From Nonomuraea solani (GTDB lineage: Bacteria > Actinomycetota > Actinomycetes > Streptosporangiales > Streptosporangiaceae), in NCBI RefSeq assembly GCF_900108335.1, contig NZ_FNVT01000004.1, forward strand, positions 620,001-684,000: DNA of 64,000 nt. The letters run 5' to 3'. The translations under genes were made by a program, and so were the position numbers. This document shows, one piece after another, positions 1 to 8,675 of the stretch; positions within the stretch are counted from its first letter, which is position 1; the number at the start of each line of letters is the position of its first letter. Below the pieces are notes generated by a model. The model did not search any database and was not told the DNA's origin. It was given only the letters and a program-made list of their open reading frames with translations.

Positions 1-447
1 ATCACGCTGGCGCCCCGCCAGGTGCACGGGGCAGGCCGGGCGCAGGCGGAGGAGCAGGCGTTCGGGCTGCTGGCCAGGTTCGGGCTGGGGGACAAGGCGC
101 GGGCCTACCCCGACCAGCTTTCGGGCGGGCAGCAGCAGCGGGTGGCCATCGTCCGGGCCATGGCCACGCAGCCCAGGTTGCTGCTGCTCGACGAGGTCAC
201 CTCGGCGCTCGACCCCGAGCTGGTGGTCGAGGTGCTGGGGGTGATCAGGGAGCTCAAGGGGTCGGGCATGACGATGATCCTCACGACGCACGAGATGAGC
301 TTCTGCCGCGACATCTCGGACACCGTCTGCTTTCTCGACGGCGGCGTGCTCCTGGAGAAGGGGCCGCCAGAGAAGATCTTCACCGAGCCGGAGCACACGC
401 GTACCCAGGAGTTCCTGCGCAGCGTGCTGGAGTCGGGGCGGTTCTAG
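1..447 (+). CDS. Polar amino-acid ABC transporter ATP-binding protein, 3' part
   Basis: The gene is cut by the left edge of the window; frame 1 is open from base 1 and the first residues read ITLAPRQV, as found downstream of the Walker A region in GlnQ-type ATPases. About 148 residues remain. They hold the ABC signature LSGGQQQRVAIVRA, the Walker B segment LLLLDEVTSALDPE and the switch histidine in TTHEMSF. The protein would hydrolyse ATP on the inner face of the membrane to drive uptake of a polar amino acid such as glutamine or glutamate; the substrate is inferred from family resemblance only. The catalytic Walker B residues are present and the C-terminus is complete, so nothing suggests a pseudogene. 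Its stop overlaps the 3' end of the convergent permease gene by 4 bp. Permease and binding-protein partners must lie to the left. Confidence 0.9.
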   Translation: MTLAPRQVHGAGRAQAEEQAFGLLARFGLGDKARAYPDQLSGGQQQRVAIVRAMATQPRLLLLDEVTSALDPELVVEVLGVIRELKGSGMTMILTTHEMSFCRDISDTVCFLDGGVLLEKGPPEKIFTEPEHTRTQEFLRSVLESGRF

Positions 448-1916
448 CGGCGGTGCCGCCCGTGGGGTTTGTCGGGGGTGGGGCGTGGGCGGGCCAGGAG
501 GCTGTGGCGGCGGCCGTACAGGAGGTAGACCAGCAGGCCGAAGGCCATCCACAGGGCGAACCAGGCCCAGGTCAGCACGCGCAGGTTGACCATGAGCCAG
601 AGCGTGGCGACCATCGACAGCCCTGGCAGCAGCGGCGAGAGCGGCACCCGGAATCCCCGCTCCAGGTAGGGCATGCGCCGTCGCATCACGATCACCCCGG
701 CCGCCACGAACGCGAACGCGAACAGCGTCCCGATCACCACGAGCTCCTGCATCGTGAGCACCGGCACGAACTCGGCCAGCACGATCGCCGCGAACCCGAT
801 CACCAGCGTCACCCGCGTGGGCGTGTGGTAGCGCCGGCTGACCGCGGCCAGGCGGCGGGGGATGAGCCCGTCGCGGGCCATCGAGAACAGCACCCGCGTC
901 TGCCCCACGATCAGCACCAGGATCACGGTCGTCAGCCCGAGCACCGCGCCCGCGTCGATGACGTGCACCATCCAGTCCGCGCCGACCGCCCGGAACGCGC
1001 TGGACAGCGGCGCTTCCAGAGAGATCTTCGTGTACGACACCATGCCCACCATGACCACCGCCACCGCGATGTAGATGACCGTGGCGATCACCAGGCTGCG
1101 GATCATGCCCTTGGGGACGGCCTTGGGCGCGTTCACGGTCTCCTCGGCGGAGGTGGCCACGATGTCGAACCCGATGTACGCGAACGCGATGGCCGAGGCC
1201 GCCGCGAAGATGCCGAACCACCCGAACGCCTGGCTCTCCCCGAACACGACCTCCAGCACGGTCTGCGGCGCGACCGACAGCGTCACGGGCCGGACGTAGA
1301 AGTCGCCGAAGTTGGCCACGTCGATGTGCGCGAGCCCGACGACGATGACCGCGCCGATGGCCAGCAGCTTGGCCGACACCATGATCCACAGTGCCCGCAG
1401 CCCGATCCGCGCGCCCAGGGCGACGATGCCGGTGAGCACGACCACGATGACGAAGACGAGCAGGTCGCTGACCAGACCCCGGTTCGGCACGGTGACACCG
1501 AAGTTGGCGATGGCCCCGACCGCGATCTCACCCCAGGCCCTGGCCACCACCGCGGCGGCGAGCTGGAGCTCCAGAATAAGCGCCCACCCGATGATCCAGG
1601 CCCAGACCTCGCCGAAGATGACGTAGGTAAAGGTGTAGGCGCTGCCGGAGGTCGGCATCGTCGAGGACAGTTCGGCATAACACAGGCAGGCCAGCAGGCA
1701 GGCGATGCCGGCGATCATGAAGGAGAGGATCACGCCGGGGCCGGCCGTACTGGCGGCCTGCCGGCCGGCGATGCTGAAGATGCCGGCGCCGATCATCACA
1801 CCGAGCCCGAGCACCACCAGATCGGCCGGACGGTAGAGCTCGGCCAGGCTGTGCCGGGCGCCGGTACGCAGGCCGGTCGCCTCGGATGGCGGCAGTCGTC
1901 GCAGAATCGTGGACAA
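444..1916 (-). CDS. APC-superfamily amino acid permease (cationic amino acid transporter type)
   Basis: This 490-residue integral membrane protein has about 12 hydrophobic segments and a hydrophilic tail. The first membrane helix carries GVMIGAGIFSIAGR at residues 39-52, the signature substrate-binding loop of APC transporters. The length and the LAELYRPADLVVLG lead-in match the CAT/YfnA group, which moves amino acids with a proton or by exchange; the actual substrate cannot be read from the sequence. The only in-frame start before the first helix is TTG at 1916, with a purine-rich GAGCGGGGTG stretch upstream. The gene converges on the ABC ATPase with a 4-bp overlap and lies downstream of, and on the same strand as, the MATE gene, 67 bp away, so it may be read through from there. 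Confidence 0.88.
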   Translation of the reverse strand: MSTILRRLPPSEATGLRTGARHSLAELYRPADLVVLGLGVMIGAGIFSIAGRQAASTAGPGVILSFMIAGIACLLACLCYAELSSTMPTSGSAYTFTYVIFGEVWAWIIGWALILELQLAAAVVARAWGEIAVGAIANFGVTVPNRGLVSDLLVFVIVVVLTGIVALGARIGLRALWIMVSAKLLAIGAVIVVGLAHIDVANFGDFYVRPVTLSVAPQTVLEVVFGESQAFGWFGIFAAASAIAFAYIGFDIVATSAEETVNAPKAVPKGMIRSLVIATVIYIAVAVVMVGMVSYTKISLEAPLSSAFRAVGADWMVHVIDAGAVLGLTTVILVLIVGQTRVLFSMARDGLIPRRLAAVSRRYHTPTRVTLVIGFAAIVLAEFVPVLTMQELVVIGTLFAFAFVAAGVIVMRRRMPYLERGFRVPLSPLLPGLSMVATLWLMVNLRVLTWAWFALWMAFGLLVYLLYGRRHSLLARPRPTPDKPHGRHRR

Positions 1917-1983
1917 GGAACACCCCGCTCAGGGAACTCGCCCACAATGTCTCACCACTTGGACAACAACAAGCACGAGACGA

Positions 1984-3285
1984 TTACACGCCGGTTACCA
2001 GCCATGCAGTACCGGCCGCCCGGCGGGTCAGCGTGATCAAACGTGCGAGCATCCACACGCCCAGCGCGCACCAAAGTGCAACGACTCCGAAATCGGCCGC
2101 GAGGAGCGCGGCGGGCAGGTAGGCGAGCGTCGTCCACACCGACTGCCACGCCAGGTAACGCTGATCGCCCGCCCCGATCAGCACGCCGTCGAGCACGAAC
2201 ACGATCCCGCACACGGGCTGGAACAACGCCACCGGCCACAACAGGTCCAGCAGCAGCCCGGCGACGTGCGGGTCCGCGTTGAACAGCCCGGGCAGCACGG
2301 GGCGGGACACGACGACGAGCAGGCCCAGCACGACGCCCGACCACAGGCCCCACCGCACCATCCGCCTGGTGGCGTCCCTGGTGGCGGCCACGTCCCCGGC
2401 GCCGAGCGAGCGGCCGGTGATGGCCTGGCCGGCGATGGCGATGGCGTCCAGGGCGAAGACGAGCAGCGTCCACACCTGGGTGGCCAGCGCGTACGCGGCC
2501 AGCTCCGCCTCGCCCATCCTGGCCGCGATCACGGTGGCCACCACGATCACGACCCGCATGCTGGCGGTACGGACCAACAGCGCGATCCCGGCCGTACCCG
2601 CCTGCCTGATGCCCTCCAGGCTGGGCGTGAGCGGCGTGCCGAGCCGTAACGCCCCCCGCGCCACCACGACGAGATAGACCGCCGCCCCGGCCGTCTGGGC
2701 GAGCACCGTGCCCCACGCCGACCCCGCGATGCCCCACCCGAGCCCCAGGACGAACCAGGCGTTCAGCGCCGCGTTCAGCGCGAACGACCCCACGGCCACC
2801 ACCAGCGGCGTCATCGTGTCCCGCAGCCCGCGCAGCACCCCCGTACCGGCCAGCACGACCAGCATCCCGGGTGCGCCCAGCAGGCTGATCCGCAGGTACG
2901 TCACCGCCTGCCCGGTCTGCTCGCCCACGGTGCCGAACATCTCGACGATGGCCGGCGCCAGCGGCCAGCCGGCCACGATGAGGACCAGCCCGATGGCCAG
3001 CGCCAGCCAGATCCCGTCCACACCGCTGCGGATGGCCCGCGTGTGGTGGCCCGCGCCCGACTGACGCGCCACGGACGCCGTGGTGCCGTAGGCGAGGAAG
3101 ACGCACAGGTTCATCAGCGTGGCCAGTACGGTGCCCGCCACGCCCAGAGCGCCGACCGCCGTGGTCCCGAGGCCGTGTCCCACGATGGCGTAGTCGGCGA
3201 GCAGGAAGAGCGGCTCGGCCACCAACGCCCCGAAAGCGGGCACGGCCAGCCGCAGGATCTCCCTGTCTCTAGCGGTAATGGGCAT
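1984..3285 (-). CDS. MATE family efflux transporter (DinF-like)
   Basis: A 433-residue, 12-helix membrane protein with two similar halves. The N-terminus LRLAVPAFGALVAEPLFLLADYAIVGHGLG is typical of the DinF branch of MATE exporters, which expel cationic compounds in exchange for Na+ or H+. Length is normal for the family. It starts with ATG at 3285 and is divergent from dnaB, so the two genes share the 280-bp region that holds the DnaA-box-like cluster. The MATE-dnaB neighbourhood is common in actinomycetes (general knowledge), so the gene order is probably ancestral rather than a local insertion. The ligand is unknown. Confidence 0.9.
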   Translation of the reverse strand: MPITARDREILRLAVPAFGALVAEPLFLLADYAIVGHGLGTTAVGALGVAGTVLATLMNLCVFLAYGTTASVARQSGAGHHTRAIRSGVDGIWLALAIGLVLIVAGWPLAPAIVEMFGTVGEQTGQAVTYLRISLLGAPGMLVVLAGTGVLRGLRDTMTPLVVAVGSFALNAALNAWFVLGLGWGIAGSAWGTVLAQTAGAAVYLVVVARGALRLGTPLTPSLEGIRQAGTAGIALLVRTASMRVVIVVATVIAARMGEAELAAYALATQVWTLLVFALDAIAIAGQAITGRSLGAGDVAATRDATRRMVRWGLWSGVVLGLLVVVSRPVLPGLFNADPHVAGLLLDLLWPVALFQPVCGIVFVLDGVLIGAGDQRYLAWQSVWTTLAYLPAALLAADFGVVALWCALGVWMLARLITLTRRAAGTAWLVTGV

Positions 3286-3329
3286 TCGTCCATTATGGCC
3301 CTTACACGGCGTGTCGGACCAACTTTCTT

Positions 3330-3469
3330 TCCTCCACAGCCGGTGGATACTGTTCGCCCAGGTCGATGCCCGTTCGGTGGATATCCGAAAGAGTTATCCC
3401 CAGGCTCGTCCACAGGCCATTCACACCCTTGGCGCGCTCGTACACAGCTTGACCACAGCGTTGTCCACA
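3330..3469 (+). promoter_or_regulatory. Cluster of DnaA-box-like 9-mers in front of dnaB
   Basis: The MATE/dnaB intergenic region carries several matches to the actinomycete DnaA box, preferred form TTGTCCACA and relaxed form (T/C)(T/C)(G/A/C)TCCACA. A perfect TTGTCCACA is at 3461-3469. TCGTCCACA (3406-3414) and TCCTCCACA (3330-3338) fit the relaxed form. TTGACCACA (3449-3457), TCGTACACA (3438-3446) and TTATCCCCA (3394-3402) differ by one base. GGTGGATA-type reverse-strand relatives occur near 3342 and 3376. The last three plus-strand boxes sit 11-12 bp apart, about one helical turn. DnaA binding and control of dnaB are inference. Confidence 0.55.
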
Positions 3470-3565
3470 GGCCACGTTGCCGACGGCCCGAGACTCCGCG
3501 AAACTGTCAGACCGGTCGACTACAAGTGGGGGTGGTGCGACCGCCTGCAAGTTCGAGGGGGCGCG

Positions 3566-6340
3566 GTGAGCATTGACGAAGAGGCCGGCGGAGGCCCAGG
3601 TTTCGAACGCACACCACCCAACAACATCGAGGCGGAGCAGTCGGTGCTCGGCGGCATGCTCCTGTCCAAGGACGCCATCGCCGACGTCGTGGAGATTCTG
3701 CGCTCCGACGACTTCTACCGCCCGGCCCACCAGATGGTCTACGAGGTCATCACCGACCTCTACGGCCGCGGCGAACCCGCCGACGCGGTAACGGTCTTCG
3801 ACGAACTGCAGAAGCGCGGCGAGATGGCCAGGGTGGGCGGCGCGGCCTACCTCCACACCCTCACGGCCGTCGTCCCCACCGCCGCCAACGCGGGCTACTA
3901 CGCCAAGATCGTCCGCGAGCAGGCCATCCTCCGCCGCCTCATCGAGGCCGGCACCCGCATCGTCTCCTTCGGCTACGGCGGCCAGAACGAAGAGGTCGAC
4001 GACCTCGTCGACCGCGCCCAGGCCGAGATCTACAAGGTCACCGAGCGCCGCACCTCCGAGGACTACGCGCCGCTGGCCGACATCATGCCCGGCGCCCTCG
4101 ACGAACTGGAGGCCATCGGCAGCCGCGGCGGCCAGATGGTCGGCGTACCGACCGGCTTCCAGGACCTCGACCAGCTCACCAACGGCCTCCACCCGGGCCA
4201 GATGATCGTCGTGGCCGCCCGTCCGGCCATCGGCAAGGCCCTGGCACTCGAAACGCCGCTGCCCACGCCTGCCGGTTGGACGACCATGGGGGAGGTCAAG
4301 GTCGGCGACGAGCTCCTGGGTGCCGACGGGCGGCCGACGAGAGTGGTCGCGGCGACCGAGGTCATGCACGGCCGGCCGTGCTACGAGGTGGAATTCAGCG
4401 ACGGGACGGTGATCGTCGCCGATGCCCAGCACCAGTGGCGTACGACCACGCGCGCGCCCAGAAGGGCCGGTCGAGCCGGATTCTCATGGACGCCCGAGGC
4501 GGCACGGCGGGTCGGGAAGGCTCAGGCAGTCACCCATCAAGAGACGCAGGGCTTCCGCCACGTTCTTCACACGAGCGGCTCCAGCGCCAAGGTTCCGGTC
4601 CTCGCGGGCGGCCCGATCCGTGGCGAACATGCGCGCCGGGTGGCGGCCTATCCCGCCGGAGAGCTGTTCGGCGGGCTCTACTCGCGGGTCAGCACACCGG
4701 CGAACGCCGCGACAACGGCGGCGCACAAGAGCGTGCTGACCACGGAAGAGATCGCCGCCTCGCTACGCCGCCCGGCGGACGGCCGGCCGAACCACGCGGT
4801 GTCCGTGGCCGCACCCTTCGACCTGGCCGAGCGGGACCTGCCGTTGCCACCGTACGCACTCGGCGTATGGCTCGGTGACGGCACCAGCGCGACGGCCCGA
4901 ATCAGCACGGCAGATTCGGAGATCGTCGCGAACCTGGAGGCCGAAGGACTGCGCATGACGCAAATCGGCTCCACGATCAGTTACCACATGGCCATGCCCG
5001 AGCCGGTGAGCCCACGCACGTGCGAGGTGTGCGGCACGGCCCTCACGTCGCGGATCTCTCACGTCCGCACGTGCGGGAGGGTAAGCGCACTTTCCGGGCC
5101 CGTGGCAGCACCCACGTGCCCCGACTGTGGAAAGCCCTCAGGCGGGCTGCGGCGCTGTCAGACGTGCCATCGTGCCCATGGCACGGTCCAGGGCATCCTG
5201 CGCACTTTGGGAGTCCTGCACCACAAGCACATTCCGGCGGCCTACCTGCGTGCGTCGGAGCGGCAACGGCGTGACCTGCTGGCGGGCCTGCTCGATACGG
5301 ACGGATACGTCGGCGTCGGCGGACAGATCCGGTTCGCGGTGACGAACCAGCGGCTGGCACACGATGCGATGGAACTCGTCCTGAGCCTCGGATACAAGGC
5401 CACCATGCGCACCCAGCCGGTCAAGGGTCGTCAGCCGGAATCGTCCGTCCGCTACGTGATCGACTTCACCGCGTCCGACGGGCTCTTCCGCCTGCGGCGC
5501 AAGGCCTCCAGGCAGGTCGACACCGCTCACCCGGCCACCAGGGTCCGCCATATCGTCGACGTACGCCCGATCTCGTCGCGCCCGGTCCGCTGCGTCGAGG
5601 TGGACAACGCCGACCACATGTACCTGGCGAGCAGAGCGTGCATCCCCACCCACAACAGCACGCTGGGGTTGGATTTCGCGCGTTCCGCGGCGATCAAGAA
5701 TGGTATGACCACGGTCATCTTCTCCCTGGAGATGTCCCGCAACGAGATCACCATGCGTCTGCTCTCCGCCGAGGCCCGCGTGGCCCTGCACGCCATGCGC
5801 TCGGGCATGATGGGCGACGACGACTGGACCCGGCTGGCCCGCCGGATGAGCGAGGTGGCCGAGGCGCCGCTGTTCATCGACGACTCGCCCAACATGTCGA
5901 TGATGGAGATCCGGGCCAAGTGCCGACGGCTCAAACAGCGCAACGACCTGCGGTTCGTGGTCATCGACTATCTGCAGCTGATGAGCTCGCCGAAGAAGAC
6001 CGAGAGCCGCCAGAACGAGGTCTCGGAGATCTCCCGTGCCATCAAGCTGCTGGCCAAGGAGCTCGAGGTGCCGGTCATCGCGATCTCGCAGCTCAACCGT
6101 GGTCCTGAGCAACGTACCGACAAGCGTCCCGCGGTGAGCGACCTTCGCGAATCTGGATCGATCGAGCAGGACGCGGACATGGTCATCCTGCTGCACCGGG
6201 AGGACGCCTACGAGCGGGAGTCACCGCGGGCGGGTGAGGCCGACCTGATCGTGGCCAAGCACCGTAACGGTCCTACCGCGACGGTGACGGTGGCGTTCCA
6301 GGGTCACTACAGCCGTTTCGTGGACATGGCCCAGCACTGA
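3566..6340 (+). CDS. dnaB: Replicative DNA helicase DnaB, interrupted by an intein
   Basis: DnaB is the hexameric 5'-3' helicase of the replication fork. The precursor is 924 residues: N-extein 1-224, intein 225-697, C-extein 698-924. After splicing it would be 451 residues, normal for actinobacterial DnaB. The N-extein has PPNNIEAEQSVLGGML and the primase-interacting N-terminal domain. The RecA-like motor follows, with Walker A split as ARPAIGK/ST across the intein site and Walker B RFVVIDYLQLM near 796-806. The late motifs SDLRESGSIEQDADMV and HRNGPTATV are intact. I chose GTG at 3566: it follows GAGGGG, and the family N-terminus begins just after it, although the frame stays open far upstream. 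Until the intein splices, the P-loop is broken and the helicase should be inactive. Confidence 0.96.
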   Translation: MSIDEEAGGGPGFERTPPNNIEAEQSVLGGMLLSKDAIADVVEILRSDDFYRPAHQMVYEVITDLYGRGEPADAVTVFDELQKRGEMARVGGAAYLHTLTAVVPTAANAGYYAKIVREQAILRRLIEAGTRIVSFGYGGQNEEVDDLVDRAQAEIYKVTERRTSEDYAPLADIMPGALDELEAIGSRGGQMVGVPTGFQDLDQLTNGLHPGQMIVVAARPAIGKALALETPLPTPAGWTTMGEVKVGDELLGADGRPTRVVAATEVMHGRPCYEVEFSDGTVIVADAQHQWRTTTRAPRRAGRAGFSWTPEAARRVGKAQAVTHQETQGFRHVLHTSGSSAKVPVLAGGPIRGEHARRVAAYPAGELFGGLYSRVSTPANAATTAAHKSVLTTEEIAASLRRPADGRPNHAVSVAAPFDLAERDLPLPPYALGVWLGDGTSATARISTADSEIVANLEAEGLRMTQIGSTISYHMAMPEPVSPRTCEVCGTALTSRISHVRTCGRVSALSGPVAAPTCPDCGKPSGGLRRCQTCHRAHGTVQGILRTLGVLHHKHIPAAYLRASERQRRDLLAGLLDTDGYVGVGGQIRFAVTNQRLAHDAMELVLSLGYKATMRTQPVKGRQPESSVRYVIDFTASDGLFRLRRKASRQVDTAHPATRVRHIVDVRPISSRPVRCVEVDNADHMYLASRACIPTHNSTLGLDFARSAAIKNGMTTVIFSLEMSRNEITMRLLSAEARVALHAMRSGMMGDDDWTRLARRMSEVAEAPLFIDDSPNMSMMEIRAKCRRLKQRNDLRFVVIDYLQLMSSPKKTESRQNEVSEISRAIKLLAKELEVPVIAISQLNRGPEQRTDKRPAVSDLRESGSIEQDADMVILLHREDAYERESPRAGEADLIVAKHRNGPTATVTVAFQGHYSRFVDMAQH
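4238..5656 (+). other. DnaB intein with class 3 (W-C-T) residues and LAGLIDADG homing endonuclease
   Basis: A 473-residue intervening protein lies between Lys224 and Ser698 of the precursor. Residue 1 is Ala, not Cys or Ser, so the standard first acyl shift is impossible. The class 3 triad is present instead: Trp67 in block B (AQHQW, with His65), Cys452 in block F (VRCVEVDNADHMYL) and Thr471 in block G (PTHN, ending His472-Asn473), with Ser as +1 residue. Two LAGLIDADG motifs keep their acidic residues: WLGDGT (Asp214) and LAGLLDTDG (Asp355), with the usual HIPAAYL-QRRDLL segment before the second. Between them lies a Cys-rich insert: C262/C265/C279, then C294/C297/C307/C310. Splicing competence and endonuclease activity are inferred from motif completeness. 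Base composition resembles the host gene. Confidence 0.92.
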
Positions 6341-6348
6341 GGCCGCCG

Positions 6349-6888
6349 TCAAGCCGCCTTGTCCGTGGAATCGGGGGCCAGTCGCAGGTGGGCGGGGTGG
6401 GCCTTCTCGTCGGGGAAGACCCACTTTCGCAACGCCCAGAAGCGGAAGACCATGGCGATCAGCGTGCCGATGATCTGCGCGCTCACGAAGTCGGCGATCT
6501 CCTGGGTCACCAGGCTCACGTCCGGGGTCTCCAGGCGAAATACGTACCGCGAGATCCATAGCGGTGCGGAGCTGAGCACCAGGCCGATGCCGCTGACCAG
6601 GAAGAACAGCGCGGCCTCGTGGCGGCGTTCGCGGCCGCCCCTGGCCCGGAACGACCATTCGCGGTTCAGCACGTAGGACACGATCGTCGCCACGAGCACC
6701 GCGATGATCTTCGCGGTCACCGGCTTCGGTTCCAGAACGGTGAGCTTCAGCCCATAGAACACCGTGTTGTCCACCAAGAACGCTGTTCCGCCCACCACCG
6801 CGAACTTCAGCAGTTCACGGTGCTTCAGCACGAGTGCGTGCAGTGGCTTGGGCAGTTTCGCGAGTACCGCGTTCGCTGTTCGGAGCAC
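6349..6888 (-). CDS. GtrA family membrane protein
   Basis: About 179 residues with four hydrophobic segments. The first, LLKFAVVGGTAFLVDNTVFYGL, is the hallmark of GtrA-like proteins, which are thought to help flip polyprenyl-linked sugars during cell-envelope glycan assembly. The later segments AKIIAVLVATIVSYVLNREWSF and the terminal FWALRKWVFP also fit the family. I place the start at GTG 6888; an alternative GTG at 6903 adds five residues. The gene converges on dnaB with 8 bp between stops, and the upstream small membrane protein gene is only 29 bp from the start, so the two may share a transcript. No glycosyltransferase is nearby, so the pathway it serves is not known. Confidence 0.85.
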   Translation of the reverse strand: MLRTANAVLAKLPKPLHALVLKHRELLKFAVVGGTAFLVDNTVFYGLKLTVLEPKPVTAKIIAVLVATIVSYVLNREWSFRARGGRERRHEAALFFLVSGIGLVLSSAPLWISRYVFRLETPDVSLVTQEIADFVSAQIIGTLIAMVFRFWALRKWVFPDEKAHPAHLRLAPDSTDKAA

Positions 6889-6917
6889 CCCCGATCTTCT
6901 CACCAGTGCGCGGCAAG

Positions 6918-7265
6918 TTACGGCTGGGACCGGGAGCGGGTCAGGGCCAGGCCGCCGAGGGCCAGGGCGATCAGCCCCACCGCCAGGGCCATGTAGCCCC
7001 CGACTATGCCGTAGCCGGTGCCGGGGCCGCCTTTGGCGGCGGTCACGACCAGGCCGCCGATGACCGCGCCGGTCAGGCCCGTCGCCAGGGCGGCGATGGC
7101 TCTCTTTCTGCCGGTGCGGGCCAGGGCCAGGCCGCCGATGACCGTGCCGGTCAGGCCCAGGAGCATGGCCACCACGGACCAGGCGCGGCCGGTGGTCAGG
7201 GCGTAGGCGCTGACGGGGTCCGGCTGGGACAGGACATGTGCGGTGAGAAGCCGACGAACTGACAT
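6918..7265 (-). CDS. Small membrane protein (DUF6223-like)
   Basis: A 115-residue protein beginning MSVRRLLTAHVL, with three to four Gly/Ala-rich hydrophobic helices (roughly 30-48, 57-73 and 85-108) joined by short loops bearing ARTGRKR. It resembles the actinobacterial DUF6223 family as I remember it, whose function is unknown. The start is fixed by GGAGG five bases before ATG 7265. The two repeated phrases ALATGLTGAVIGGL and LGLTGTVIGGLALARTGR suggest an internal duplication. It precedes the GtrA gene on the same strand. I cannot assign a role. Confidence 0.7.
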   Translation of the reverse strand: MSVRRLLTAHVLSQPDPVSAYALTTGRAWSVVAMLLGLTGTVIGGLALARTGRKRAIAALATGLTGAVIGGLVVTAAKGGPGTGYGIVGGYMALAVGLIALALGGLALTRSRSQP

Positions 7266-7475
7266 GAGGTCCTCCAACCACTGGATGTCGTCTGAGCATG
7301 GCCGCCGGGGTGGGTGCCGGGCGTCCGGCGGGAGCAGGCAATTCGGGCTGCCGCCGGTGCCGCAGCCGGCTACCGCCGGTGCCGCAGGATCGGGGGAGGT
7401 ACCGCCGCTGCGGTAGCCGGGCCATCGTCCGTGCGCAGGAGTCGTCCTGGTGGACATCCGGGCTAAGGTGCGCGC

Positions 7476-8675
7476 ATGGGGACCACAACAGGACGGGCCG
7501 GGGTGAGAGCCGGGCTGAAGACCGAGGTGATAGCCGGCGTAACGGACGCGGTGAGAGCCGGTGCGAGGGCCGCTGTGAGGGCTGGGGTCATCGACTGGGT
7601 GATCGCCATTGCTGTGGCGGGGACGCTGGTGGTCACCGGGTTGTCCGGGCGGAGCGTTGTCACGAACCTCGACCTGGTCGGCTGCGCGCTGCTGGCGGTC
7701 GGCGGTCTGGTGCTGGTCGCGCGTCGCCGTGCCCCCGTGCCCGTGCTGGCCGTCACCGGGCTGTGCGCGGTGGGTTACCAGGCGGCCGGTTTCGACGTGC
7801 CGGCCATCGCGTACCTGTTCGCCGTGTACGCCGCTGTACGGGCGGGACACCGTACCGTCACGGTGGTGGCGAGTGTGATCGTGCTGGCCGCGCTGCCCCT
7901 CGCGGCCCTGGCCTCGGGGCTGCACGACACCGGTGAGGCGTTCGCGCAGGCCCGCGGCGCCCTGGAGCTGGCCTGGCTGATCGCGGCCGGCGCCGCGGGG
8001 GAGGCGCTGCGGCAGGCCGAGCGGCGGGCGGACGAAGCGGAGCGTACCCGGGAGGAGACCGCGCGGCGGCGCGCCGACGAGGAGCGGCTGCACATCGCCA
8101 GGGAACTGCACGATTCGCTCACCCACCAGATCTCGATCATCAAGGTGCAGGCCGAGGTCGCCGTGCACGTGGCCCGCAGGCGCGGCGAGCCGGTGCCTGA
8201 GGCGCTGCTGGTGATCCAGGAGGCCGGCAGGGAGGCGACCAGGGAGTTGCGCGCGACCCTGGAGGCGCTGCGCGACGACGACACGGCCACGTCGCGAGGG
8301 CTCGACCACGTCGCCGAGCTGGTGGAACAGGCCCGGACGACCGGCCTGGACGCGACACTGACGATCGAGGGAGAACGACGGGACGTGCCACCGGAGGTGG
8401 GCAGGACCGTCTACCGGATCGTCCAGGAGTCGCTGACCAACATCGCCCGGCATGCCGCCGCCACCACGGCCTCCGTACGGATCGACCACAGTCCTGACGT
8501 CCTCGCGGTCCGCGTCGACGATGACGGCAAGGCGGCACCGGGGACGGTGCCCGGGGTCGGGCTGCTCGGGATGCGCGAACGCGTCACGGCCCTCGGCGGC
8601 CGGCTGCGCGCGGAGCCGCGCGGCAAGGGCGGCTTCACCGTCGAGGCCGAGATCCCCATGAAGCGGACGCCGTGA
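7476..8675 (+). CDS. NarL-family sensor histidine kinase
   Basis: A 399-residue membrane kinase. Residues 1-40 are an unusual Arg/Ala/Thr-rich lead, followed by about five hydrophobic segments to residue 170 that form the sensor module. A short coiled segment rich in ERRADEAERTREETARRR leads into the HisKA_3 dimerisation domain, whose phospho-acceptor is His212 in RELHDSLTH. The C-terminal HATPase domain has the N box QESLTNIARHA near 313-323, VRVDDDG, and the G box GVGLLGMRERV. It should phosphorylate the response regulator encoded immediately downstream, with which it shares a GTGA overlap. The stimulus is unknown. Confidence 0.92.
   Translation: MGTTTGRAGVRAGLKTEVIAGVTDAVRAGARAAVRAGVIDWVIAIAVAGTLVVTGLSGRSVVTNLDLVGCALLAVGGLVLVARRRAPVPVLAVTGLCAVGYQAAGFDVPAIAYLFAVYAAVRAGHRTVTVVASVIVLAALPLAALASGLHDTGEAFAQARGALELAWLIAAGAAGEALRQAERRADEAERTREETARRRADEERLHIARELHDSLTHQISIIKVQAEVAVHVARRRGEPVPEALLVIQEAGREATRELRATLEALRDDDTATSRGLDHVAELVEQARTTGLDATLTIEGERRDVPPEVGRTVYRIVQESLTNIARHAAATTASVRIDHSPDVLAVRVDDDGKAAPGTVPGVGLLGMRERVTALGGRLRAEPRGKGGFTVEAEIPMKRTP

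Noticed and set aside
453-2036. Long open frame on the plus strand opposite the APC permease
   Set aside because: It has biased His/Arg/Asp/Gly composition, no domain, and mirrors the codon bias of the permease; a high-GC shadow.
3330-3469. The DnaA-box cluster as the chromosomal origin
   Set aside because: Too few boxes, no dnaA or recF, and no AT-rich unwinding element; a regulatory or titration site is more likely.
7266-7475. Short repeats (CCGCCGGTGCCGCA twice) between the small membrane gene and the sensor kinase
   Set aside because: Only two short GC-rich copies; expected by chance at this base composition.
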